DNA of 64,000 bases from contig WNNJ02003577.1 in the NCBI GenBank assembly GCA_012934845.2, positions 1 to 64,000 on the forward strand, in the 5' to 3' direction. Each line of letters begins with the position of its first letter. Within the stretch, counting starts at the first letter, position 1. A model generated the notes under the pieces. That model made no database searches. It saw only the letters and a program-made list of their open reading frames with translations, and had not been told where the DNA came from. Position numbers and translations under genes: made by a program. Shown here piece by piece: positions 22,913 through 33,403 of the stretch. The stretch is from Pomphorhynchus laevis (Eukaryota > Acanthocephala > Palaeacanthocephala > Echinorhynchida > Pomphorhynchidae).

Positions 22913-24960
22913 GTTGGTTATTTTTATAGTAACCTAGTTTAAAATATGTATCTATTAAATTATTTAAATGATTTTGGAGAAAGCCAATATCGTTACAAAT
23001 TGTTGCAATTCTTTACATTTCGTTATCTAATGTATTATATTTTATATAATATGGTATGCATGAATGCTCATGCAAAAATATGTTTCTTGTAAATTTAAAT
23101 ATGTCATCTTTACGATATAAATTAATAGTAGTTTTAGTTAATGTTAATTTAATGTTCATATCTAGATATATACCTTCTTTATCATTAATATTGATTTTAT
23201 TAAGAATAAGGCTACCTGGATAAATTAGTTCGCTTATTGAATAAAAATTATTAGAGTTAAATACACATATATCATCAATGCATCGAAACATATTTTTTAT
23301 CTTTATAGAATTTAAAATTTATTTTTAAACAGATATGAATAAATTCATACTATATATAGCATAAAAATAAGTAAGCTATAATTGGACTACTATTATATCC
23401 TATTTGAACACCTTTTATTTGTTTAAATATAGATGTCCATACCTTTATATAATTTTTGTTTATTAAAATATTTAAGGATTCTATTAATTCAATTTTATCC
23501 ATATTTATATTTACTTGATGGTTTAATTTTTGTTAGAAATGCGTTATAGTTATTGTTACATATTTATGTATATATTTTTCCGAATATAAGATTAATTAAT
23601 TTTACTAACGCTTCTTTAATATCTACTAAACCTAGATTTGTATAAAGCGTACTAAAATCGTATGTATTTATATTCTGAAAATTTATTCCTTTTGTGTGTT
23701 CTAAAAATTCTTTTGTAGAATTAATACTGAAATAGTGTTTTATACCAGTATTAATTTCGATTACCTTACAATATTTTTTGAAGTGTGCTTTAATTACTTT
23801 AAGTATTTTATTCATATAGACAGAAAGTGGTTTTAATGTACATTTAAACGCACTACATATGAACCTAGGTTTTATTGGATTTTTATGTAATTTTGGATTC
23901 CATAATAAAACTGATATAATTTTGATTCAATTTTTATACCCTTTTTATCCATTATCGTACAGTGACTTGTAATAATTGTTTCAAAACTCAACTCACTACG
24001 TTCATATGCTGGATTTACATTTAAATCATTATAATTAACCTCTTTCATTAGTATATCATAATAAAGCTTTTTGCGTATGAAGACAAAGTTATTACTAGCT
24101 TTATCAATAGTTGTTATTATATAGTTATCCTTTAATTTAGTAAGTTCTTTATACATATCTTTATTAATTTTATCTTTCCTTTTGTAATTGCTTGTTATTT
24201 TCATTTTCTTTTTAATTTTATCGAATATATAGGTTTTCCGAATGTTTTTCTTTGATGTATTAAAGCTTTCACTATTAATCAGCTTACAAAAGTAATCATT
24301 TAAGTTATTATATAACGAATTGTAAATTTTATTTTTGTCGTTGTTATTATTTGATCTATATTTATACCCTTTTGATAGCAGCTTTCTTAATTCACAATTT
24401 TCAATTAATTCTAGATTATGGGTACATATATGTTCATTTATTTTATCAAAACTAAGACTTTTACAATTGCATTCTGTTTCAATTATGTTTCTAATATTAT
24501 CGTTACATATTGATTTTAATTCTTTATTAAAATTACAAATTTTTCGTCCTAATGGTGGTAGGAGTTTATACCTTATTTTAGGAATATATTTACTTAAATC
24601 TGACCCTATTATTTCTTTACTTTTAGAATTATTTAAAAGTCTACCTATATCTATATTTTTATTAATGAATTTTATGGTGAATGTATATTTTTTCTTGTTA
24701 TTATTAACATTTATTGTTCGATTATAGTATTTTATATTACAATAACTGTCTATTATACAACTCAACGTATCATATTCATTAATTAATCTTTGATTTATTG
24801 TACAAATGATATTTTTAGAAAAACTTCTTATATTTACATAAAGATCGTTTAGTTTATTATCTCTTAAAAGTAGTTTTAATATTTCTAATTGTTCATTTAT
24901 ATACATATCTTTTTTAATATTTTTAACTCTATTTTTCTTATTCCGTTCATCGCCATGACT
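22913..24960 (-). mobile_element. Penelope-like retroelement, most complete AT-rich copy
   Basis: Minus-strand reading starts with a 344-codon frame (24906-23872). It has YIPKIRYKLLPPLGRKICNF, HICTHNLELIENCELRKLL, TTIDKASNNFVFIRKK and SELSFETIITSHC, and ends in a decayed PKxHK motif. Next come RFICSAFKC, then 23815-23564 with FNINTYDFSTLYTNL-type motif A (seen as TYDFSTLYTNLGLVDIKEAL). A gap follows, then 23291-23013 with FRCIDDICVFNSN (the YxDD box has become CIDD), YLDMNIKLTL and LYRKDDIFKF. The order and the DFSTLYTNL phrase match RTs of the Penelope-like group found in cnidarians and worms. At least three frame breaks exist. No GIY-YIG endonuclease lies in place at its C-terminus. An 88-codon frame just upstream (25348-25082) may belong to the element. 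Confidence 0.8.
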
Positions 24961-25081
24961 TCTTGGCTTGTGTCTAACTGCTAAATGACTAACTTAATAA
25001 ATTTAATCAGGCTAAAAGTTTTTTGCGTGATTAAGATGATAATATATGTTGAAATTTGCAAGTCCAATAAGGACCACACAA

Positions 25082-25348
25082 CTATACTATGGATGAATAT
25101 GACCATGCTATTTTTGTTGAAGCAAACAACAAGGTGTTTTTCGAAATAGTGTCAGCTTTATCCATTATATCTGATATGCTAACTTTCGTTCTGTTCTTAG
25201 ACTCTTCCTTAATCTGTTCTAAAATTAGATATTGTAAGAATTGGACTTGCTTTACATGTTTAAATTTGTTTAATGGTTGGGTCATATTTTGAAAGATCAT
25301 ATTCATATAATCATCGTTCTTTAATATTTTGCAAGCATAATCCGCCAT
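25082..25348 (-). CDS. Unassigned 88-residue frame upstream of the Penelope-like copy
   Basis: Starts MADYACKILKNDDYMNMIFQ and includes FLQYLILEQIKEESKNRTKV and SISDIMDKADTISKNT. It is a polar helical peptide of better complexity than the AT-rich surroundings. It is on the same strand as, and about 180 bases upstream of, the RT frame, so it could be an ORF1 or N-terminal exon of that element, or a host exon. No family recognised; start context is not diagnostic. Confidence 0.3.
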   Translation of the reverse strand: MADYACKILKNDDYMNMIFQNMTQPLNKFKHVKQVQFLQYLILEQIKEESKNRTKVSISDIMDKADTISKNTLLFASTKIAWSYSSIV

Positions 25349-26029
25349 GATTTATTCGAAATGAAAAGAAGATAGTCCCTAATTCGAAATTTCACTCAAT
25401 CCAGTTTTTTTAATATAAAAACTTTTGTTTACAAGATTTCTTCCAAATCATTTAACCATTCTCTTTTACAAACTCATGTTCTGATAAGATGCGTCCATTT
25501 GTGTGGAAGGGAGAAGGCACATAAAGTAAGTAATCTGAAGGTAGGAAATGGTAATCTAGCAAGTCCTTTAAAATTATTCCTAACTTACTAATCTTATAAG
25601 ACACGTCTTGTATCGAGATCTTTCTAAATCTTGTTCCAGCTGGGAATGACTGTCAGATGTTCCTAGATTGCCCTTAGTAAGTTTAGTCTAGGTCAGCAAA
25701 ACTAGGTAGGGCACTGGAAAAGCAACATTAACAATTTTGACTTAGCAAAAGTTACGTACTTTACAGGAATGAGAACATTGAATTGGAATGAGACATGCTG
25801 GGTTGAAATATCTGTAATTGGTTTTAGGGCCAAACCCAGCTAAAAAACGTTAAAAACGTTTAAGATTTTGCTATCAATATTTCTTCCACCATTTGTGGAC
25901 ATACGTCTAAAAAAGAATGTAATTTTAAATTTTTGAAATGTAACAAAAGTTACATTTAAAAGTTACTTAAAAGTTACATGTACTCAACCATATTGGAAAA
26001 ATACGTAAGCACTAATGATTTCAATTTTA
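25349..26029. other. Intergenic DNA
   Basis: Somewhat less AT-rich than the flanks, but no frame or motif could be supported. Confidence 0.35.
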
Positions 26030-26452
26030 GATCTTTTAAATGTAACAGAAAAAATTGTATATCTTGTAAAATTATAAATAATAATTGTTTTGTAAGCAAT
26101 ACGATTAATACATATTTTAAGTAAAAAATTGTCTTAGTGATTAAAAAATTGTCTTATACAATGCTAACAGATGCTTACAGTTATAAGTACTTACACCAAT
26201 TTCGTAATACCTTATTTCAATCCAGTAATAGTTGATTACAAATTGCCGATACTACGTATACTTTACTGTTTGCACAACTAATTACAATACAAAGTCATAT
26301 ATGAATACAATCAAACGACAGCGCAATTAACTACACAAATGGAAGGTGGAAAGCGTCCTTGTCACCTATGCCAGAGAAACATTGCCTTGACATCTAGTGA
26401 ACGCTTCCGCTTAAAATTATAAATAATAATTGTTTTGTAAGCAATACGATTA
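26030..26452 (+). repeat. 40-base direct repeats around a 345-base segment, with Penelope-like linker remnant
   Basis: The sequence starting AAAATTATAAATAATAATTG is repeated exactly over 40 bases at 26068-26107 and 26413-26452. The first copy lies in a readable peptide, KCNRKNCISCKI followed by CFVSNTINTY. This resembles the Cys-rich linker between RT and GIY-YIG of Penelope-like elements. Between the repeats is a short frame starting MEGGKRPCHLCQRNIALTSS (26339-26424) with one Cys-x2-Cys. The arrangement could be a target duplication around an insertion or a local duplication. Confidence 0.5.
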
Positions 26453-27150
26453 GTAAAATTTAAGTAAAACATCACTGATAGTTGTACTAATAAAAGGCAA
26501 TATGTATTGGACTATAATATTTAACGGTGGTAGACTTCAATTGCAAACCCCAATATATAGTAAAAATGCACACACTTACGTATAGGGGTAGCACAAAATA
26601 GTCAAGCTATATTTCATAAGCACATAGAAAGAGCTAAATTTCAATAGCACATTAGCACATGGATATAAAAATTTGTAAATTTTTTATTTTAGAACATATT
26701 ATTAAAGAAAATAAGTCAATATATTAAAAAATAGAATTTTGAAAGATAAAAATTTTGGATTAAAACGTTTAATGCCATGTGCCCATTAGGATTAAATGGG
26801 GTCGAGGGATACGGGCCGAAACCTGATAACATAGCAATTCTTTCTAATGACCTCGGACCTTTATTCTAATACTTGTTTTATTTGAGTTGTAAAAAATTCT
26901 TACGAAAATAATTTTTAAAAAATCTTAAGTTATAAAAATTTGAATTATAGAACATATTAATATGTTATAAATTTAATTATCTATTTATAAATAGATAAAT
27001 ATTTATCTATTTTTATATCTATTTTATATTAACTATTTATATATTTATATAAATAGATATTTATATAGGTATTTTTACAAAATACCTATATTGATAGTTA
27101 ACTTATCTAACTTATGAAACATTTATTTCCAAAACATATTTTACAATCAA
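26453..27150. other. Intergenic AT-rich DNA with a dispersed-repeat piece
   Basis: At 26810-26885 lies GGGCCGAAACCTGATAACATAGC and following bases, homologous to the inverted-repeat element at 22.4/22.64 kb. From 26960 to 27090 there are TATTTATATA-type repeats. No gene. Confidence 0.5.
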
Positions 27151-27849
27151 TTAAAATGCGGATGATTTCATTCGAAACGTTGTAGCAGTTCGTTGTTCTT
27201 TAAGTCCCATTGCCCTTTTTAAGTTTGCAACAAATAGGTAAGTACCTCTGATCCTCTGTAATTGTCCTCGTTTATCGAAACAGCCAGATGGATGTTCTTC
27301 AATATTGTAATGATTTATAAAATAAACGTTTTTGTATTCGTTTGCCAAGTTCGTAAGAATCATGTTTGCTTCTGAAATTAGTTTACGACTAACTTCATCA
27401 ACACAAAGCACACCAGATATATAAATCATCAGATTTGGCTGAATTTCAACCAAAAAGTCTATGATTTCTTTCATTTTCAAATATATCTGAGATGGCAGAC
27501 TTCTGTCAATTAATAAATCAGCTTGACCTGTGTGTATCAATATTTTACTGATATTTTCTAGCAGGAATTCTCTATGCTCATTCAGAAAGTTAAAAATAAA
27601 CTTCAAACGGGCTTTGTCAACCCAAAATATATTCGTAGCGCTCGATTTCGACTGATCGAATTTATTAGGCTGTATGTGACGTAAGGTTTCATCACCCAAA
27701 AGCAAAGTACATTGATTCGTGGTTTTAATATTTCGACTCAAGTACATTCGCTTTTCGACGATTTCATCAAGTTCACGTATAAAATTTCTTGCGTTGTTTA
27801 GTATGGCCTGTTTAGACGCATTGTTTAAATCTTCATCTGCTAAATCCAT
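27151..27849 (-). CDS. SGNH-hydrolase-fold protein lacking catalytic residues
   Basis: Uninterrupted 232-codon frame starting MDLADEDLNNASKQ at ATG 27849. The SGNH/GDSL blocks are recognisable by position: block I LLLGDETLRHI (residues 49-59) has Glu54 where the nucleophilic Ser should be; block III ILIHTGQADLL (103-113) has Ala110 for the conserved Asn; a PNLMIYISGVL strand (138-148) follows. The DxxH region near residue 192 reads FDKRGQL and lacks the His. The C-terminal TYLFVANLKRAMG matches the final helix of the fold. So the fold seems kept while hydrolase chemistry is lost, suggesting a binding or structural role. Esterase-like SGNH domains also occur in ORF1 of some CR1-like retrotransposons, so it could be derived from one. 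The first 48 residues are helical and polar. No neighbour helps assign it. Confidence 0.6.
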   Translation of the reverse strand: MDLADEDLNNASKQAILNNARNFIRELDEIVEKRMYLSRNIKTTNQCTLLLGDETLRHIQPNKFDQSKSSATNIFWVDKARLKFIFNFLNEHREFLLENISKILIHTGQADLLIDRSLPSQIYLKMKEIIDFLVEIQPNLMIYISGVLCVDEVSRKLISEANMILTNLANEYKNVYFINHYNIEEHPSGCFDKRGQLQRIRGTYLFVANLKRAMGLKEQRTATTFRMKSSAF

Positions 27850-28930
27850 TGTTTTCGCTATTAACAAAATTTAGGGTCGTTTCACTTTTAAATTGAGGTA
27901 AGTCAACATATTTAGCTGCACATTGGCGCTAAATTTGCAATAAAATAACTGCAAAAGATAATATTCAATTTGCACAATAACGCATGTGTTTCTGCCTTTA
28001 CATCATATTGATAGTGTGTGAAAGACATGCATTACAATATCGAACTGGATGTATATTCAATATATAAACCGCTACAATATTGAACGTCATTAAATATTAT
28101 ACTATTATGTGACATAATATTATAACATTTATAATATTATGACAATATTATAGCATTATTACTAAAAATTTAAATCCTCCAGTAAATATTATAAATTATA
28201 ATATAACATTATTATAGTAAATACATTATTATATTATAGTAAATATTATACCATAATGATATAACATTTATAATATTATAACATTATTATATATTTTATT
28301 ATTATATTTTATTGATTTGTATATATTTTTTTATTTTTTTATCAACACAAATTAGTGTAAAAACATTTGAATGGTAAAAGCATTTATAACATTATAATTG
28401 TAAACATAAAAAATATTAAAAATGTTATAAATATTATAACATAATATTATAACATTTATTAAAACAATTTATAAAAACATTAATAAAAACTATTTATAAA
28501 ATTGTGATTTTAATAAAAATATGTAAAATCTATTTATAGTTTCAATAAAATTTTCATAAATGGGTTATAAAAACAATTTATTAAAACAATTTATAAAAAC
28601 ATTTATAAAAACAAGTTATAAAATCCATTTATGGTATTAATAAAAATATGTAAAATCCACTTATAGTTTTAATAAAATTTTCATAAATTGGTCGTCCACA
28701 GTTTGTAAGGCTTGCGCTTGTGTTCGCAGCAGTTAAAACTAATTGAAAACTAATTGCGCAAACCAATTGCGTTGCTCCGATATGTTCAAACCGTGGTTCA
28801 AGTGCTACTGTTCACCCAAACGCTATTTTAGACGACATATCGATGACCAAGTTGCCAACAGTAATGCACACAGACAGCTCAATCGATTCTTCTACGACTA
28901 TACACCTTAGCAACTGAAAGCTGCGAAGGT
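27850..28930. repeat. AT-rich repeats, including a 126-base tandem pair
   Basis: From 28080 to 28460 ATTATAACATT-type palindromic repeats dominate. Near 28513 and 28639 a block beginning AATAAAAATATGTAAAATC is repeated, with AATAAAATTTTCATAAAT in both. The last part (28690-28930) is less AT-rich and leads into the LINE. Confidence 0.5.
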
Positions 28931-29945
28931 GTATAGTGTATACATTTTACTTTGCGTCCAACCGATCTTAGTACGTTTGCTACAGGTGAGTTATATAAGG
29001 ATGATTTCGTAACCCGTGATATCAAATGCTTAAGTCATAGTTGCATTCTGAGAACCTGTGAAAGATATCGTAGAGTCGACAGAGATTTCTATCTGCGGAA
29101 GTTCCACTGTGGATATTGTTCATCAAAACGCTTATCATCAATTGAATAAATTGTTGAGCGCTCACGAATCGAAATCGTTGACGACAGAGCTTGGAAACTT
29201 GAAGAATAATTTTTTGGAAAGAACATCATCTTATGGTAGAGAACGCAGTTTAACTAGATCGCGTACTTTTGGTGTGTTTCAACAGGAGGTTGTAAGATAT
29301 ATTTTCGCGGCTAATCATTTAAACAATAATCTGACTCCACTCTAATTCTTGCAGGCAAACCGTTGGTTTAACATAGTCATTAGAGGGTTACCTGTTTCAT
29401 CGAATGATAAAGACGTCGTCAACAACATTTTCTGAGATAGGAATAAATCTATCAACATGTAGGTATCTTCGACTTAAACGATTTTCAGCTAAACGAACTG
29501 ATATTCCTCCATGATTGCTTGTTTCAACTGATGAATCGATATCACGTCAAGCACTTTCCTATCGTAGTAAGCTACGAAATTCGCTTAACTTTTCCATAGT
29601 CTGATCTAATTTCTGATCTACCACCAGTAGAACGTTATGCCTACAAAACTGTCAATGCCGAACTTAACGAGAAACGAAACACTGACTGATCCTCTACTTT
29701 CATTATACGTAATAATAGGGTTATACGAACTCGTCAACTGAAAACAAGCCTAGATACTAACAACACTGCGAGTTTATCCAGCTCCCACATTTGACTATAG
29801 AAGTCTTCAAATCCAGTAAATTCTCCAGTAAATATTCCAGTAATTCCTCCAGTAAATCATGCAGTACCTCATCCAGTAATTCTTCAAATAAATCCTCCAG
29901 TATATCCTCCATTAAATCCTCCAGTAAATCCTTCAGCAAATCCTC
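28931..29945 (+). mobile_element. ORF1 region of a CR1/L2-like LINE
   Basis: The frame at 28952-29149 holds a zinc-finger-like pattern, KCLSHSC and then FHCGYCSSKRL, similar to the Cys/His-rich ORF1 start of the minus-strand LINE at 61 kb. After frame changes comes NIVIRGLPVSSNDKDVV (about 29370), which looks like the RNA-recognition-type segment of LINE ORF1 proteins. The end is a proline-rich linker made of 12-base units (AAATCCTCCAGT and variants, 29808-29945), encoding repeated P-V-N-P in the plus frame. Stops are present. ORF1 proteins coat the element's RNA. Confidence 0.55.
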
Positions 29946-32450
29946 AAATTAGTCGTCTTGAATATCTGCTCTCTTAGTAACAAGGTTGATTCAGTATATG
30001 ATCTTTTCCTTCATAAATTTTTGGATGTTTTGTGTTTAACCGAATCTTGGCACGTTGATCAGAATGATTACTCTATTAAACGCCTCCGCTCTTTAAACCT
30101 CTCTGTGGTATATAAGGCTCGTCAACGACTTATTAGTTTAAACATATCAATTAATCACGGTGGTCTTATAGCTTTCTCTCACCATTGGTCTCCGTTGCAA
30201 TCATTATAATTGCCACTTGTTCCTATTACTTTTAAACTACTTAAAAAAGTTTCGTGTAAAAGCCGATTCGTTGTTTCTCAATATCTACTTATTATATCGA
30301 TCTGGCTCGTGTCATCCGTCAGACTTTTTTTCGGTGAGCTGTCAAACTTTCATTCATTAGACCGTCCTTGTACCTAAAGACGATTGGACCGTATTTGTAC
30401 CCTAAAGATCCCAATACCCTAAAGACGATTTGAAAATGATTTAAAGGTAAATCCCCCAGCAAAACTTCAAGTAAATCATCCGGGGTATCCTCTAATTGAT
30501 TCTACTCCACTGCTCCCCAAATCTTCCTGGAAATTAGTCGTCTTGAATATCTGCTCTCTTAGTAACAAGGTTGATTCAGTATATGATCTTTTCCTTTATA
30601 AATCTTTGGATGTTTTGTGCTTAACCGAATCTTAGCACGTTGATAAGAATGATTACTCTATAAAACGCTTCAGTTGAAATCATTATCGTTGCCATTTGTT
30701 CATCTTACCTTCGAATTGTTTGGGTTCCGTGTAAAAGCCGGCTCGTTGTTTCTCAATATCTACTTATTTTATCGACCTGGATCATGTTATTCGCCAGACA
30801 CTTTTTTCTGTAAACTATCAAACTTACTATATTTCATCTTCCTCTCCAGTTTACCTTGCGTTGTACTAGGTGATATAAATGTTCGCTTTGACCGTTATTG
30901 TGATTCCAATACCCTAAAGGCGATTTCTACATTTAATAAGTATGATTTTCAAATCATGTCTCCTCATTATTCTCCTGCTACCCATATTCTGGGAGGTACC
31001 CTTGGTATTGTTGCCTTACCTTCGCGTCTTACCTTTTCCTCGTCATTGTGTATATCATATCTGATCCTACTCTATCTGACATCTTCATTGCTACCTGTTC
31101 TCTCTCTTTGTCTAAATACAATGTTCCTGCAAAACTTATCTCGTGTCGTTCTTGGAAATTCTTCAATTTTTCCCTTCTTCGCTAGAAGAAGGTAAATTCT
31201 TTTCCCTTAAAACTTTTTCCCATCTTTGTTTCTCATATCAACCGATCTCCGTTAATGTATCCTTCTATCTACCAATCCACCAATTACTTATGTACTTTCT
31301 TTAACAATGTACTTTGATTTATCCTCGAAGAAATCATTCCCCTTAAACTTTTGTCCAATCACGTCACTATCATGCAGCATGGTTCGTCTTTCAATGTGTA
31401 ACTTCAATACACCTCCTGCGTCGTTTTTCAGAACTTATCATCGTTATCTCATACTATCTTTATCACTTGACTCCTCTGTTTATCGTAACCAATTCTTTGC
31501 TCTTCGTAGTGCGCATAGGCAACTTCTGCGTTCTAAGACAGTTTTTGGCGAAACAAACTGGCTTCCACTGATGACTCTTGAACTAAATGGAAAACTCAAT
31601 TCTCTACTTTCTCGTTTCTCTGTCATCTTCACTCCTAATCATTCTCAATTCCCTGATTCCCTAATTTCAAAAACTATTTCTCAAATCGATTCGATCATCG
31701 TCCTTCAATAAATTTCTTGTATCCCGTCTATTCGTATCCCTGAGCTCTTTACCTACTTACGACATTGAAGATAAGGTATCTTGCCTTCTTATTTCGTCAA
31801 CATGTAAGTCCTCTCCTGCCGATCCCATCCTTACTCGAATTCCCAAATTGTTGTCAACAGACTTCACACCTTTCCTTATCAGCGTCTTTAACTCGTAAAT
31901 CCGGAATGGAATATTTCCTGTTCTTTGGAAAGCGGCCATTGTTCGTCTCCTACCCAAAAAGACCTCTCTTGACCCCTCTCTTCCTTCATATAATCGCCCA
32001 ATATCAATTCTATTAACATTATCTAAAATTCTTGAACACCTTGTCTTAGATCAGATCAACAGGTATCTCTCTTCATCGTAGTTCTACCCTTTTTTCCAAC
32101 CTGCTTTCCGCTCCAATCATTCCACCGAACTAGCATGCCATTTAGTATTTTCTGATCTGCTCTCTGCTCGTGACAAAGGATTTTATAGTGCGGTAATATT
32201 TCTCGATCTTCAATCTGCATTTGACATTGTCGATCACAAAATCTTTCTTTTTCGTCTTCACTATCATTATGGCTTCTCTTCGTCTATCTTGGTTTGGTTT
32301 TCTTCGTATCTCGCCGATCGATCATTTTCCATCCATCCTAATTCAATGTGTTCTCCTCAATCTTCTCTCTCTTGTAGTGTACCTCAAGGGTCAGTACTTG
32401 ACCCTATTCTATTTACGCTTCTTCTTGGAGATTTATCTTTTATAACTAAT
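29946..32450 (+). mobile_element. CR1/L2-like LINE ORF2, endonuclease and RT, broken
   Basis: The endonuclease starts with RLEYLLS, then NKVDSVYDLFLHKFLDVLCL and LTESWHVDQNDYSI (29958-30209). After a gap a second, partly overlapping copy of the same start begins at 30531 (period 585) and runs on to RVKAGSLFLNIYLFYRPGS, CVVLGDINVRFDRY and HILGGTLGIVALP (30674-31195). RT motifs follow in pieces: RSNHSTELACHL near 32115, VIFLDLQSAFDIVDHKIFL (about 32190-32245), CSVPQGSVLDPILFTLLLGDL (about 32380-32440). The sequence ends before the catalytic YADD. Frameshifts are frequent. It is an inactive copy truncated at the 3' side. Confidence 0.8.
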
Positions 32451-33403
32451 AAACTCTGTTTATAGTAATGCAGTACGTTGATTATATACTTCTTTATTCT
32501 CACTCGTATACATATTATATATTCTCTTCATATCCTCTTCATATACACATATTATATATTTTATATATAATATGTCATAATATTTGGATAGTTCACTCTT
32601 CATAAATATTATAAATATTATACTATAATATTAAGTAATGTAATACTATATAATACTTAATATTATAATACTTAATATTATAATATAATACTTAATATTA
32701 TACTATAATATCAAGTATTATACTATAATATTAAGTAATGTTATGATATAACATTACTGTAGGCTAATCGATATTTTTAAAGTAAAGTAGTAACTCACTG
32801 GCAATAAGTGGCTCTTATTTGTTTAGATTTTCAATTAAAAAGTTGAATTTGTGATTGCTAGAAATTATATATGGAATTAAGAATTTATTGATTGTTGCTT
32901 TTCTCCTGCAAAACTTATAATCAAATATAACGGGAATACTCATTCCTTAAATAATTTACAAAATTGTTAAGTACTTTTACGATCCGGGAAAAATAGCTAT
33001 ATTGTAATTGTTAGCTATATTGATATCTTATTTTCAAGCAAGATTTAAGTGTATATAACTAAATGCATTATATGTGCAGTTAAACTAATTTTATAAAAAA
33101 TTTATGGTAAATAAAGTTTAAAAATTTAATACTCATTAAATCATCTGATTACTTAAAATTCTAATATGACAATGATGCTGCGTACATGAACCGTATTTTT
33201 ATTGTAAAAAGCATTTTAATTCAAAAGAATTTAAATATTTTTATTTGTAATAATAAATAGAATAATAGGGTGAACTATGGAATTAATATTTCTTTACGAG
33301 TTCAATTTATTTTAAATAAATAAAATAAACGCTTAGTATTCGAATTGCTCATTCGAAGACAAATTGAGAAAAAGCACAATTTAAATTATTGAATAAAAAT
33401 ATA
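32451..33403. other. AT-rich DNA with tandem ATTATACTATAATATTAAG units
   Basis: From 32515 to 32755 TACTATAATATTAAGTAAT-type units repeat. The rest is AT-rich and likely includes the IST1 3' UTR at its right end. Confidence 0.5.

Noticed and set aside
24335-24727. 130-codon plus-strand hydrophobic frame, membrane-protein-like
   Set aside because: Antisense of the Asn/Lys/Ile-rich Penelope-like frame; such AT-rich codons read as Leu/Phe/Ile on the other strand.
29757-29939. Leu/Glu-rich coiled-coil protein on the minus strand
   Set aside because: It is the antisense of the 12-base proline-rich repeat of the LINE; periodicity of the repeat keeps the frame open.
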